Shown: in pieces, positions 16,488 through 25,171 of the stretch | How positions within the stretch are numbered: position 1 is the first letter of the stretch | Layout: the number at the start of each line of letters is the position of its first letter | Source of the DNA: Kaiparowitsia implicata GSE-PSE-MK54-09C | GTDB lineage: Bacteria; Cyanobacteriota; Cyanobacteriia; Elainellales; Elainellaceae | Length of the DNA: 64,000 nt | Direction of reading: 5' to 3' | Assembly: GCA_019359435.1 (NCBI GenBank) | Contig: JAHHHI010000078.1 | Location: forward strand, 1 to 64,000 | The notes under the pieces: generated by a model | What the model saw: only the letters and a program-made list of their open reading frames with translations | The model's database searches: none | Told to the model about the DNA's origin: nothing | Position numbers and translations under genes: made by a program

Positions 16488-17756
16488 ATGCTGGCCGAAG
16501 TTGAACCTGTGCGCTATCGCTACCCCCACGCCTTTGCTCTGGAGACTGATTTGACCAACGTTACGATCACTGGGTGGGTTAGCAGCATGGCGCTGTTGCT
16601 GTTGGTGGTGCAAGGGCCGGCGATCGCCCTGTGGCTATCCCGACTGCTGCAGGGACCCCGGCGCATGGCAGCACTGCAACCGGCAGTTGCAACTCCCCAA
16701 CAGATCGGCTGCGTGAGCGTGGTGGTGCCTACTCTCAACGAAGCCCATCGCTTGCAGCCCTGCTTGGATGGGCTGACGCGCCAAAGCTTTGAGATGCGCC
16801 AAGTCTGTGTGGTTGACAGTCGGTCTCAAGACGGCACGCCCGACTTAGTGAAAGCAATGGCACAGCATGATCCCCGATTTTGCGTGATCACCGACGATCC
16901 GTTGCCGCTCGACTGGGTGGGTCGTCCTTGGGCGTTGCACACGGGCTTTCTCCAGAGTGCTGAGCAGAGCGAGTGGGTGCTGGGCATTGATGCCGATACG
17001 CAGCCCCAACCCGGACTCATTGCTAGCCTGATTGCGACCGCAGAGGCTCAGGGCTACGATATGGTGTCGCTGGCACCCCGCTTTATTCTCAAGGGCGCAG
17101 GAGAATGGTGGCTGCAGCCAGCGCTGTTGCTCACGCTGTTGTTTCGATTTGGGCCAGCGGGCATTAGTGCCGACCAGCCTGAGCGAGTTATGGCAAACGG
17201 GCAGTGCATGTTAATTCGGCGATCGCTCTTGGTCGATTTAGGCGGCTATCACTGTGCCCGCAGTTCCTTTTGCGACGACGTGACGTTAGCCCGAGTGGCC
17301 GCAAGCCAAGGGGCACGGGTAGCGTTTTTAGATGGTTCGCGCTTGCTCTCTGTGCGGATGTATGAGGGCATCGCCGAAACCTGGCGAGAATGGGGGCGAT
17401 CGCTCGACCTCAAAGACGCCTGCACGCCAGCCCAAGCTTGGGGTGATCTAGCGTATTTAACCGCAGTGCAAGCCTTGCCTTGGCTCGCGGTGCCGCTGCT
17501 CTCCCTCGTCATGGCACTGGGCTACCACAATCCCGTGCTCCACGCGGCGCTGGGGGCAAACCTGGGTCTGCTGGCGATTCGGCTAGCGCTGCTGCTGGCG
17601 ATCGCGCCGTCCTATGATTGGCGATCGCCGGGTTCATGGGCGTTTTGGCTATCCCCGCTAGCAGACTTAGCAGCCGTCTGGCGCATTGGGCTGTCTACGG
17701 TGCGATCGCCAACCCAATGGCGTGGTCGTAGCTACACCCACTTCTCTGCTCGATAA
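16488..17756 (+). CDS. cruG: CruG, carotenoid 2'-O-glycosyltransferase
   Basis: CruG is a family 2 glycosyltransferase that adds sugar to the 2'-hydroxyl of myxol-type carotenoids. A membrane helix near residues 28-50 precedes the GT2 domain. That domain shows VSVVVPTLNEAHRL, CVVDSRSQDGT, LGIDADTQPQPG with the metal-binding DAD, and SSFCDDVTLARVAASQG. Three or more helices follow (ALPWLAVPLLSLVMALGYH onward). The position after cruF supports the specific assignment; other membrane GT2 enzymes are the alternative. Confidence 0.85.
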   Translation: MLAEVEPVRYRYPHAFALETDLTNVTITGWVSSMALLLLVVQGPAIALWLSRLLQGPRRMAALQPAVATPQQIGCVSVVVPTLNEAHRLQPCLDGLTRQSFEMRQVCVVDSRSQDGTPDLVKAMAQHDPRFCVITDDPLPLDWVGRPWALHTGFLQSAEQSEWVLGIDADTQPQPGLIASLIATAEAQGYDMVSLAPRFILKGAGEWWLQPALLLTLLFRFGPAGISADQPERVMANGQCMLIRRSLLVDLGGYHCARSSFCDDVTLARVAASQGARVAFLDGSRLLSVRMYEGIAETWREWGRSLDLKDACTPAQAWGDLAYLTAVQALPWLAVPLLSLVMALGYHNPVLHAALGANLGLLAIRLALLLAIAPSYDWRSPGSWAFWLSPLADLAAVWRIGLSTVRSPTQWRGRSYTHFSAR

Positions 17757-17780
17757 CTTCTTTTTTATGCACAGCACCCT

Positions 17781-18572
17781 ATGATCGGCATCCTCTCGGA
17801 TATCCCAACGGTTTGGCTAGGCCTGATTGGCAGCACGGTGGCGGGACTGGGCACTGGCGTTGGGGCCGTGCCTATTTTCTTTTTTAACCGCATTACGGCC
17901 AACGCCCAGGGCGTGATGCTGGGGTTTGGGGCTGGGGTCATGCTGGCGGCAACCGCCTTTTCGTTGGTCATTCCAGGAATTGAGGCAGGCGAGCAGCAGG
18001 GCGCCACCTGGGTTGCGGCTGTGGTTGTCGCGACCGGTATTTTGCTAGGCGGAATTTTTCTGTGGCTTAGTCACCGCTATTTTCCCCATGAGCACTTCTT
18101 TAAAGGAAGAGAGGGGAACAGGGTTGCCAATCTAAAGCGGGTGTGGCTATTTGTGATGGCGATCGCCATTCACAATTTTCCCGAAGGGCTAGCGGTGGGG
18201 GTAGGCTTTGGGGGGGACGACGTCTCGAATGCGATCGCCCTGATGATTGGCATTGGCCTACAAAACATGCCAGAAGGGTTAGTCGTCGCGCTGTCGCTGA
18301 TTGGGGAAAACTATACCCGCCGAGATGCCTTTTTGATTAGCCTATTGACGGGGCTTGTGGAACCTATGGGTGGCCTGCTGGGATCATTAACAGTTGCCCT
18401 ATCAACGGCGATCTTACCCATCGCGATGGGCTTTGCGGCTGGGGCCATGCTGTTCGTGATCAGCGATGAAATCATTCCTGAATCGCATCGATTGGGTTTG
18501 GAAAAAGCCGCGACCGCTGGCGTGATGGTGGGCTTTGTCTTGATGCTTCTGCTCGATGTCATCATCGGGTAG
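17781..18572 (+). CDS. ZIP-family divalent metal transporter
   Basis: The 263-residue membrane protein has about eight helices. The two metal-site helices are recognisable as AIAIHNFPEGLAVGVGFGG and GIGLQNMPEGLVVALS. The cytoplasmic loop contains HRYFPHEHFF, a His-rich segment that could hold metal. The family imports zinc or other divalent ions. It is 24 bases downstream of cruG on the same strand, so may be co-transcribed, though a functional link to carotenoids is not obvious. Confidence 0.9.
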   Translation: MIGILSDIPTVWLGLIGSTVAGLGTGVGAVPIFFFNRITANAQGVMLGFGAGVMLAATAFSLVIPGIEAGEQQGATWVAAVVVATGILLGGIFLWLSHRYFPHEHFFKGREGNRVANLKRVWLFVMAIAIHNFPEGLAVGVGFGGDDVSNAIALMIGIGLQNMPEGLVVALSLIGENYTRRDAFLISLLTGLVEPMGGLLGSLTVALSTAILPIAMGFAAGAMLFVISDEIIPESHRLGLEKAATAGVMVGFVLMLLLDVIIG

Positions 18573-18710
18573 AGATGGCGTTTGCGGTACGCTACGTTTA
18601 ATTACAGTCTGGGGGGATGGCAATCGATGGATTGTATCCCTATGAATAATGGGCAATCATAGATTAAACCGCGCTAAATTAAGCATTGCGCCGCCCGCAA
18701 TGGCGCTAAA

Positions 18711-18881
18711 ATGTCCCGTGCGGAACGGTCTCGTCTCATCAAAGAGACGCGGTTGCGCTGCTACGACTTGACCCAACGGACGCTTCGCTTGCAATGGTAT
18801 AAAGAACGGTACAAAGGCACAGTCCGCTGGCGATTGTGCCAGGCTACCTCTGCAAGTGGGTACTTTAGCTATAAGGGATAG
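18711..18881 (+). CDS. small Arg-rich protein
   Basis: A 56-codon frame starts MSRAERSRLIKETRLRCYDL and ends ATSASGYFSYKG. It is basic and aromatic with amphipathic character (TQRTLRLQWYKERYKGTVRW) and reads like a folded small protein rather than random translation. A second short frame (MSSLEKTSELTSL..., 43 residues) begins two bases after its stop. No family is recognised. It lies between the ZIP transporter and a binding-protein gene, all on the same strand. Confidence 0.45.
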   Translation: MSRAERSRLIKETRLRCYDLTQRTLRLQWYKERYKGTVRWRLCQATSASGYFSYKG

Positions 18882-19031
18882 TATGAGTTCGTTGGAGAAG
18901 ACCTCAGAACTGACGAGCTTACCCTGGGGCGATCGCACCCTTCACAATCCATCAAAACTTATCAGAATTCACCCTCTCACCCTAGATAATCTGGGAAACC
19001 CTTCTTCCTACTGACTCACGTTCTCATCACC

Positions 19032-20456
19032 ATGGCCCAAAAAAACGAAACACCTGCGCTGATTTTGTCGTTATTGGTCACCCTCGCTCTCATTGGGGCA
19101 GGATTCTGGTGGTTTGGGCGGCAGATGGGCATTGGCATTTTAATTCCGACGGGGGGGTCTGAACAACCTTCCGATCGCCCCTCATCGGGCGGCGGCACAA
19201 CGGCAACCTTGGGAGAACGGTTTAGTGTGGGCGATCGCCTGCTGGTGAGTGCCGGGGCCACACCCGATAAGCAAGCTGGGATTGAGGCGATCGCCAGCGG
19301 CAACTATGCTCAAGCGATCGAGCGGTTGCAAGCCTCTCTGCAGCAACAGCGCAACGATCCCGAGGCGCTGATCTACCTCAACAACGCCCGCATCGGCGAC
19401 GATGCCTCCTATTCTGTGGCCGTTGCAGTGCCGCTAGGGGCATCCGTCAATTCAGCGTTAGAACTCATGCGCGGCGCGGCCCACGCCCAAGATCGAATCA
19501 ATGCAGTCGGCGGCATTAACGGCACACCCATCAAAATTGCACTGGTTGATGACAACAACGATCCCGAAACAGCGGCAGACGTAGCGCGTCGCTTGGTAGA
19601 CGATAGCACCGTGCTGGCGGTGGTTGGGCACTTTGGCAGTGATACAACCCTGGCTGCTGCTGCCGTTTATAATGAGGGCAATCTACCGATGATTTCTCCA
19701 ACCAGCACGTCGGTGCAGCTTTCTGGACAAGGGCCCTACATTTTTCGCACCGTCCCCAACGATCGATTCACCGCCACCACGCTGTCTCGCTTCATGGTAG
19801 AAGATCGCCAGCAGCGCAATGCCGCTGTGTTTTTCAACTCTGAGAGCGGCTATAGCCTGTCTCTCAAAAATGAGTTCACCACAGCGGTTGCCAGCGATGG
19901 GGGGCAGGTTTTGATGGAGTTTGACCTTGCGGCTCCGGGTTTTGATGCAGGCAGCGCCGTGAATCAAGCCCGCCAGCAGGGCGTTGAGGTGCTGGTGTTA
20001 GCAGCCAACACGGCAACCCTCGATCCCGCCCTTCAGGTGATTGCCGTGAACCGTCAAGAGCTGACGGTGCTGGGTGGCGATAGCCTCTATAACCCCAAAG
20101 TGCTGCAGGTGGGTGGAGCCAATGCCGAGGGCCTGGTTGTCGCAGTCCCTTGGATCATCCAGTCAGCCCCGCAGTCTTCTTTTGCGCAAGAGTCACGCCA
20201 GCTGTGGGGGGGCGATGTGAACTGGCGCACGGCCATGACCTACGACGCGTTAGAAAGTATTGGGCAGGCCCTGGCCCAAAGCCCAACTCGCGACGGGATA
20301 GCACAGACGATGCGGTCTGGGGTCTTTTCGGTTGAGGGTGCGACAGGAACAGTCCGGTTTTTGCCCTCGGGCGATCGCAACCAGGCCATGCAATTAGTGG
20401 AAGTGCTGCCGGGCGATCGCTCTGGCTACGGCTACGACTTTTCCCCAGCTCAGTAA
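19032..20456 (+). CDS. ABC-type substrate-binding protein, Leu/Ile/Val-like
   Basis: The protein is 474 residues. An N-terminal membrane anchor (ILSLLVTLALIGAGFWWF) is followed by a Gly/Ser linker and a short TPR-like pair (YAQAIERLQASLQQQRNDPEALIYLNNARIG read in two halves, about residues 91-122). From about residue 125 comes a periplasmic type I binding domain of the branched-chain amino acid family. Recognisable parts are IKIALVDDNNDPETAADVARRL and AVVGHFGSDTTLAAA, then MISPTSTS. No permease or ATPase is adjacent, so it may be an orphan receptor or serve a transporter encoded elsewhere. The ligand is unknown. Confidence 0.8.
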   Translation: MAQKNETPALILSLLVTLALIGAGFWWFGRQMGIGILIPTGGSEQPSDRPSSGGGTTATLGERFSVGDRLLVSAGATPDKQAGIEAIASGNYAQAIERLQASLQQQRNDPEALIYLNNARIGDDASYSVAVAVPLGASVNSALELMRGAAHAQDRINAVGGINGTPIKIALVDDNNDPETAADVARRLVDDSTVLAVVGHFGSDTTLAAAAVYNEGNLPMISPTSTSVQLSGQGPYIFRTVPNDRFTATTLSRFMVEDRQQRNAAVFFNSESGYSLSLKNEFTTAVASDGGQVLMEFDLAAPGFDAGSAVNQARQQGVEVLVLAANTATLDPALQVIAVNRQELTVLGGDSLYNPKVLQVGGANAEGLVVAVPWIIQSAPQSSFAQESRQLWGGDVNWRTAMTYDALESIGQALAQSPTRDGIAQTMRSGVFSVEGATGTVRFLPSGDRNQAMQLVEVLPGDRSGYGYDFSPAQ

Positions 20457-20503
20457 CGAGCAACCCCTAGATTCGTCATTTTCAACTCAGTCATCTCAAA
20501 GTC

Positions 20504-20552
20504 AACGTCAGTTCGGGTTAAGAGGGTTTGAGCTTATCCCGAACTCAGGTAA
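20504..20552 (+). repeat. dispersed ~47-bp repeat, copy 2
   Basis: The copy runs from AACGTCAGTTCGGGTTAAGA to GAGCTTATCCCGAACTCAGG. It sits between convergent genes, about 50 bases after the binding-protein stop. The TTCGGG/CCCGAA arms can form a hairpin. Confidence 0.75.
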
Positions 20553-20638
20553 GTCAAGTCTCCAAGTCACGTCCCTAAGTCAAATCCCCGCTATTCGCAC
20601 CCATCCCAGCCCATGAGCGCGGGAGCAAGAAGCCACTG

Positions 20639-21340
20639 CTAGGCCTGATGGCGTTGCTTCAGCACAGCAGAATCAGCCGGAAGCGCGATCAGATTATCGC
20701 CGTAGGTATGAATCAGCCCTTTTTGCCGCAGTTTGCCCATCAGCCGTGTTACTGTCACGCGAGTTGAGCCAATGGCGCTGCCAATTTGCGCATGGGTGAG
20801 TGACCAGGGCAGGTAGTAGCCATCATCACTGGGTTCGCCGAATTCTTCAATGAGCAGGGTAATAAAGCCCAACAGTCGATCGATAGTGCGACGTTGCCCC
20901 AGCGTGCTCAGCCACAGCAGCTTGCGCTGGTGTTGATACCGAAACGCGTCTAGCACCTCTCGGCGGAAGTGCGGCCAGTTATCGAGATCATGCCAATAAA
21001 GCCAAATCACCGAGGTTTGATCAACATGGGCAAAGGCTTGGAGCGTAAAGGGCGACTGTGCCACAATTTCAAACGGCTGACCGGCTCCGACAAACCCAAG
21101 AAATGCTTCTTCTGACGGCACTCGGGACAGGCGAGCACTGCTGGTTGTGGCACTGACTTGCGCTTCGCCCACCAGTCGCACGGCACCCCGTTGAACTAAG
21201 TAAATTAACCCAGGTCGGGCTGGTATCTTTTCGTCTTTGGTAAAGTTACGACTGCGATAGTGCTCTTGCGCCCAGTCTAAAATCCGTTGCCAGGTCAAAA
21301 ATGGCCGTGATGATTCGGGGGAAGAAGATACAGATTGCAT
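20639..21340 (-). CDS. Crp/Fnr-family regulator with NtcA-like recognition helix
   Basis: The 233-residue protein has a divergent N-terminal sensor domain (about residues 20-140) and a Crp-type helix-turn-helix near 180-215. The HTH reads LTHAQIGSAIGSTRVTVTRLMGKLRQKG. GSTRVTVTRL is the same string I know from the NtcA recognition helix, so the DNA target is likely GTA-N8-TAC. The sensor half does not resemble NtcA closely and its ligand is unknown. The gene is divergent from the DALR gene; the shared intergenic region holds two perfect GTA-N8-TAC sites, which fits autoregulation and control of the neighbour. Confidence 0.85.
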   Translation of the reverse strand: MQSVSSSPESSRPFLTWQRILDWAQEHYRSRNFTKDEKIPARPGLIYLVQRGAVRLVGEAQVSATTSSARLSRVPSEEAFLGFVGAGQPFEIVAQSPFTLQAFAHVDQTSVIWLYWHDLDNWPHFRREVLDAFRYQHQRKLLWLSTLGQRRTIDRLLGFITLLIEEFGEPSDDGYYLPWSLTHAQIGSAIGSTRVTVTRLMGKLRQKGLIHTYGDNLIALPADSAVLKQRHQA

Positions 21341-21591
21341 GGGAGGGGGGGGATCCTGGGTTAAGGGAGAAATGTGGTTGAAGTAGCAACCTGCGGACTA
21401 AAACCAGTGAAGCCAGACGAGCAGGGACAACTAGGGCAGAGGGTTAATCAAGCTAAGGTTCGGTCTGACGTTGAATTTTGAGAGCTAGCACAGCTAGCCC
21501 TGTGCAAAATCTTATGAAGTCTCATGAAGGGAGAGATGCAGCCCTAAATCATTGACTCTCACCAGCTTATCGGGAGTGCTAGGGCATTAAC

Positions 21592-21605
21592 GTAGGAATC
21601 ATTAC
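21592..21605. promoter_or_regulatory. NtcA-type site GTA-N8-TAC, upstream copy
   Basis: GTA-GGAATCAT-TAC matches the NtcA consensus exactly. AT-rich -10-like sequence (TTAAACTTTATA, 21623-21634) follows on the plus strand, at a distance usable for activation of the DALR gene. Confidence 0.6.
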
Positions 21606-21759
21606 GATATGGCGCGTCTCTATTAAACTTTATACCTTCTGATAGTTATGCCAGAATTGACCTTTGGGTGCAAATTATTACTCTGGATTTACGAAAGCTT
21701 CAAATCTTTACATTTGCTCGAGGGCTAGCACGTAGATTTACGGCTTTTTCTGTAAAAAA

Positions 21760-21773
21760 GTAATGAAGATTAC
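21760..21773. promoter_or_regulatory. NtcA-type site GTA-N8-TAC overlapping a start codon
   Basis: GTA-ATGAAGAT-TAC spans the ATG at 21763 of the DALR gene. It is a second perfect match within 180 bases. Binding here would be expected to block transcription or initiation complexes rather than activate. Confidence 0.5.
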
Positions 21774-22755
21774 TCACGGGAATCTATCCAGCCTGGGGGC
21801 CTATTTAGAGCAGATCGGTCTAGCCCGCCTCAGGGCGATCGCCCCTGTCAATTCCCCAGCTCATCAGCTTGCTGACATTGTAGCGATCGCCCCCAAAACA
21901 GCATCACCCCGACTCGTGCGAACGCAAACTCATGTGATCTATGAGTGGGCGATCGCCTATCACCTGTCATTATTGTTACCACACTCTGCAGAAACCGTCG
22001 CTAGGGCGATCGCCCTGACCCTGCAACCCTCCCATTCTGCGATTCCGTCTGATGATGCGAGCCAGGGGAAAGACGCGGCGGCAAGCCTGGAACGAACCCT
22101 GTGGAGCAGTTGCCAGATTACGCAGCAACGGTCAGCATTGATTCAAATTGCGGTGGGCGATTGCGGCCTAGCGGCTTGGTTGCAGCACTGTCTACAGACC
22201 CCACCTCTACACCTGGCTGTAACAACCGCCACACCTCCGTCGCCTGCCCAGATCTTGCCATTGCAACTCACCCACGCCCGCGTTTGTGCCTTGCTACGCC
22301 TCGGCCATAGGGCCAATCTCATTCATTTAGGAGGGCGATCGCACCAGTACCCCATCGGAGTCATACAGCAGCCTCATCCGTTACCGTGGCGATCGCCTGC
22401 GGGTGTCTTCTGGGGGCAGCATCCGGCAGAGCGGCATCTCCTCCATACCGTGCTAGCTCTGCAAGATCGACTGAGATGCTGCATCCCCCAATCCCCCAAA
22501 CCAGAGAACGGCACTGCGATTCCTCAAATTGCGATTCCCCAAATTGCGATTTCACAGGATGACGCCCTGCGATGGGCCATGCTGCTCAGTCACGCCGTTG
22601 AGCAATTGGATCGAGACTGTCGGCTCATGGGCGAGGCAGAACGACACACCCCAGCACTGGCTCAAATGCGGCTAGGGCTTTTGGCGATCGCCCAACCCTG
22701 GCTAATGCGCCTGTTAGAGGATGGCCTTCAGGCTACGGCCCCTACTGAGGCTTAG
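21763..22755 (+). CDS. DALR anticodon-binding domain protein
   Basis: The 330-residue protein contains a C-terminal DALR-like helical domain, as in arginyl-tRNA synthetases. It includes LPLQLTHARVCALLRLGHRANL (in two halves, about residues 166-187) and AMLLSHAVEQLDRDCRLMGE. No aminoacylation active-site motifs (HIGH, KMSKS) are present, so it is not a synthetase. Cyanobacteria carry such stand-alone proteins with no settled role; tRNA binding is inferred. A tandem 15-bp in-frame repeat at 22519-22548 encodes IPQIAIPQIA. Many HIP1 octamers lie within the frame. Confidence 0.75.
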   Translation: MKITHGNLSSLGAYLEQIGLARLRAIAPVNSPAHQLADIVAIAPKTASPRLVRTQTHVIYEWAIAYHLSLLLPHSAETVARAIALTLQPSHSAIPSDDASQGKDAAASLERTLWSSCQITQQRSALIQIAVGDCGLAAWLQHCLQTPPLHLAVTTATPPSPAQILPLQLTHARVCALLRLGHRANLIHLGGRSHQYPIGVIQQPHPLPWRSPAGVFWGQHPAERHLLHTVLALQDRLRCCIPQSPKPENGTAIPQIAIPQIAISQDDALRWAMLLSHAVEQLDRDCRLMGEAERHTPALAQMRLGLLAIAQPWLMRLLEDGLQATAPTEA

Positions 22756-22905
22756 CTGCAGACCTCTGCATGGAATCGTAGTGAAATACAGAACCGCAGT
22801 GTGTTTGAAGGAAAACTATCGGGGCTACCGACAGAGCCCATGGAAACATAAGTCCATATGATTTGACTGACTGCATCCGATAACTATAACAACTGATACA
22901 AAACA

Positions 22906-22935
22906 GTGACAGAACACATCTAACTCTGTTATATT
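22906..22935 (+). promoter_or_regulatory. promoter of the putative small RNA
   Basis: A -35 box GTGACA (22906-22911, one mismatch to TTGACA) and a -10 box TATATT (22930-22935) are separated by 18 bases. They predict a transcript start near 22942. Confidence 0.65.
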
Positions 22936-22941
22936 CTTAAG

Positions 22942-23051
22942 CGTGTGAGGAGCGAACCAGCAAGGGCGTCGAGACGAAACACGGAAAGTCGTCGATGCCC
23001 TTTCTGATTCTTAAAATTAATGAGACCCGAAATCAATGCGGGTCTTTTTTT
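22942..23051 (+). ncRNA. probable small RNA with intrinsic terminator
   Basis: A good promoter predicts a start near 22942. The RNA would have a single-stranded 5' end GUGUGAGGAG (22943-22952) and a stem-loop pairing AAGGGCGTCGA with TCGATGCCCTT (22962-23001). The apical loop contains GAAACACGGAAA. An A/U-rich linker and a terminator hairpin AGACCCG/CGGGTCT (23023-23045) with seven T's follow. No ORF fits. The A-rich GAAACA loop is reminiscent of the cyanobacterial Yfr2 family, but I cannot confirm membership. The 5' end is complementary to the CUCCUCACAC core of Yfr1. No plus-strand gene starts for 2 kb downstream. Confidence 0.7.
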
Positions 23052-23132
23052 GTGGCTAATGTTGGGGTATTGGGTGGGTATTAGGTGTTGGGTAGCTTCA
23101 ATTCAGCAGGGGCTTGAGCCAGATTAAAGGCG

Positions 23133-23828
23133 TTATGATGGCTCAGGCAGTTGGCTCGTGCAGCCCTGCATGTCAAGCTGCTGCTGAATCTTACTGTCCC
23201 ATGTGGCATCCACAGTAGGAACTTGCTGAGCTGCATACAGCCGCAGAGTGCCATCTGGCTCTACGGTGCCGAGAAATTCAGCCTCGTAGGGCAAATAGGC
23301 TGACACTGGGGTAGATAAAAGGAGCGATCGCCCCGATTGGGTGTGCGTTCCTAGCAGTTGTCCGTCTACTACCTGCGCGATCGAAACTTCAATGGGTGTC
23401 GTCACTTCCTCAAACGGCACGGTTTCGGTCATCTCCTTCCGATAACGCACCAGACAAACGCGCCCCGTCTCCACTGCCGGAAACACCGTCATGTAATCGT
23501 GGGGATGCATGTTCCAATCCTGCGCCCAGTACCCCAAAAAGGGGGCGATCGCCGCATCGGTTTCTGCCCAGGCTTGGCGAAACTCCGTTAGCTCTGGTGG
23601 CACAGGTGCTGCGACAGAGGTCAGTTTGCCCAACCCCAACAGATCCAAATCAACCTGAACCCGCTGCTGCAGTTCGATTTGCCGCTGCGTTAGTTCAGCC
23701 ACACTAAGCGGCTCGGCCACATCTGCCAGAGAGAGGGCTGGGGGTGGTGCGATGCAGGCCGTTAGGGTGCTGGCGATCGCCCCACCTAGAAGGAATGAGG
23801 CCGTTGCATGCGTCCAAGAGGCGCTCAT
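23133..23828 (-). CDS. putative lipoprotein of unknown function
   Basis: From the ATG at 23828 the protein starts MSASWTHATASFLLGGAIAS and has a lipobox LTAC. The mature protein of about 205 residues would be tethered to a membrane by lipidated Cys. The region after the lipobox is helical (LTQRQIELQQRVQVDLDLLGLGKL), followed by a beta-rich domain. A few Cys residues (VCLVRYRK, QGCTSQ) could form a disulfide. I do not recognise a family. A longer start at 23867 is possible but would place a polar stretch before the signal. It runs convergent with the small RNA. Confidence 0.7.
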   Translation of the reverse strand: MSASWTHATASFLLGGAIASTLTACIAPPPALSLADVAEPLSVAELTQRQIELQQRVQVDLDLLGLGKLTSVAAPVPPELTEFRQAWAETDAAIAPFLGYWAQDWNMHPHDYMTVFPAVETGRVCLVRYRKEMTETVPFEEVTTPIEVSIAQVVDGQLLGTHTQSGRSLLLSTPVSAYLPYEAEFLGTVEPDGTLRLYAAQQVPTVDATWDSKIQQQLDMQGCTSQLPEPS

Positions 23829-24073
23829 GTCTTCCAGCCATTGAGCAAAACTGGGCTTCACAGGCATAACCCCGATGAAATAGAAGGTGTAGACCCATAG
23901 TCTTTAGCCACCAACCATAAGTTCCCCTGTTACAACCGTTGAAGTGGTTGGGACGATACAGAAGTGCAGCTTAACCTGCGTATGGCTTGGAAGAGGAGGC
24001 GACACGACATGTTATCCCAAAGACATCCTTTCCATCAGCACTGTCTGGACGTTATTCGAGCGTTATTCGGACG

Positions 24074-24853
24074 CTACGCTGTGACCAAATCTGGCAGCAG
24101 CGTGAGGATGTCTACCCCATCTTTCGTCACAGCAACGGTATGTTCAAACTGGGCAGACAGTTGACGATCTTTGGTCAGCGCAGTCCATTTGTCTGCCATC
24201 ACCTCCACCTCATGGGTGCCGATATTGATCATCGGCTCAATGGTAAACACCATGCCTGACCGCAGTTTGCGGCCCTTGCCCCGAGTGCCGTAGTGAGGGA
24301 TCTGGGGTGCCGTATGAAAGATGCGCCCCACGCCATGCCCGACAAAATCGCGGACAACCGAGAAGCCTTGGGCTTCTGCATAGGCTTGGATGGCAGCACC
24401 AATATCACCAATGCGCGCACCGGGCCTGACCTCAGCAATGCCGCGCATCATGCATTCTTCTGTCACTTCTACTAGCCGACGGGCCAAGGGTGCAGGCTCT
24501 CCGACAAAGAAGGTTTTGGAAGTATCGCCATGAAACCCGTCTAGAATGGGCGTCACGTCAATGTTGATAATATCTCCGTCCTTTAAAAGGTGCTTTGCAT
24601 TGGGAATGCCGTGGCACACGACCTCATTAACGCTTGTGCAAATGGATTTTGGAAAGCCGTGGTAGCCTAAGGGCGCACTTTTTGCGCCATGTTGACGCGT
24701 CCAGGCTTCAGCCGCGTCGTTGAGTTCGAGGGTGCTGACGCCAGGCTGCACCAACGGTTCAAGATAGGCCAGCAGTTGTGCTGCAAGCTGACAGGCACCC
24801 CGCATTGTTTCTATTTCTCGGTTGGATAGGATGATAATTTGTTCGTTGTCCAT
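24074..24853 (-). CDS. map: methionine aminopeptidase type I
   Basis: The enzyme removes N-terminal Met from nascent proteins. The 259-residue length is normal for type I. The five metal ligands are visible: Asp in IINIDVTPILDG, Asp in GDTSKTF, His in FVGHGVGR, Glu in TIEPMINI and Glu in QFEHTVAV. The substrate-site His lies in GYHGFPKSICTSVNEVVCHG. There is no N-terminal zinc-finger extension. It is a monocistronic gene flanked by an unrelated lipoprotein and a divergent kinase. Confidence 0.96.
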   Translation of the reverse strand: MDNEQIIILSNREIETMRGACQLAAQLLAYLEPLVQPGVSTLELNDAAEAWTRQHGAKSAPLGYHGFPKSICTSVNEVVCHGIPNAKHLLKDGDIINIDVTPILDGFHGDTSKTFFVGEPAPLARRLVEVTEECMMRGIAEVRPGARIGDIGAAIQAYAEAQGFSVVRDFVGHGVGRIFHTAPQIPHYGTRGKGRKLRSGMVFTIEPMINIGTHEVEVMADKWTALTKDRQLSAQFEHTVAVTKDGVDILTLLPDLVTA

Positions 24854-25171
24854 GAAGCGTCCTAGGGGTATGCCACTAAAGTCCCGTAGTGAATCAGAGC
24901 CCGATTGAGTGTTGACGACTCAGCCTTGATCTTACTGTAACGGGTTGGGGGGACGGGTAGTCGGCCTGCGGCAGTTACAGCGTTTGCCCCCATCCAATGA
25001 TCCGTTGCATTTCTGAATACATCATTGGATGCACGGCCAGACAGACGAATAGCGCCCTGTTTATTCTTCCGGTATGGTCTAGAAAGATTTGTTCTAAAGG
25101 GGAATCTCATAATACTTTTGGGATTTCTAAAAGAGTGTTTACCTGAGTCTTTAGCCATCGTTCTAAATCCC
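24854..25171. other. intergenic region between map and the PAS kinase
   Basis: This is a divergent promoter region. CATCCAATGATCC (about 24991-25003) and ATCATTGGATGC (about 25020-25031) form an inverted repeat with a 9-bp CCAATGAT-type core. Nothing else is evident. Confidence 0.4.

Noticed and set aside
18657-18938. 93-codon minus-strand frame
   Set aside because: It is opposite the more protein-like 56-codon plus-strand ORF and lacks a credible start.
22906-23051. tmRNA, SRP RNA, or Yfr1 on the minus strand
   Set aside because: No tRNA-like ends or SRP apical motif; the minus strand has the CUCCUCACAC string but no GC-rich terminator after it, whereas the plus strand has promoter and terminator.
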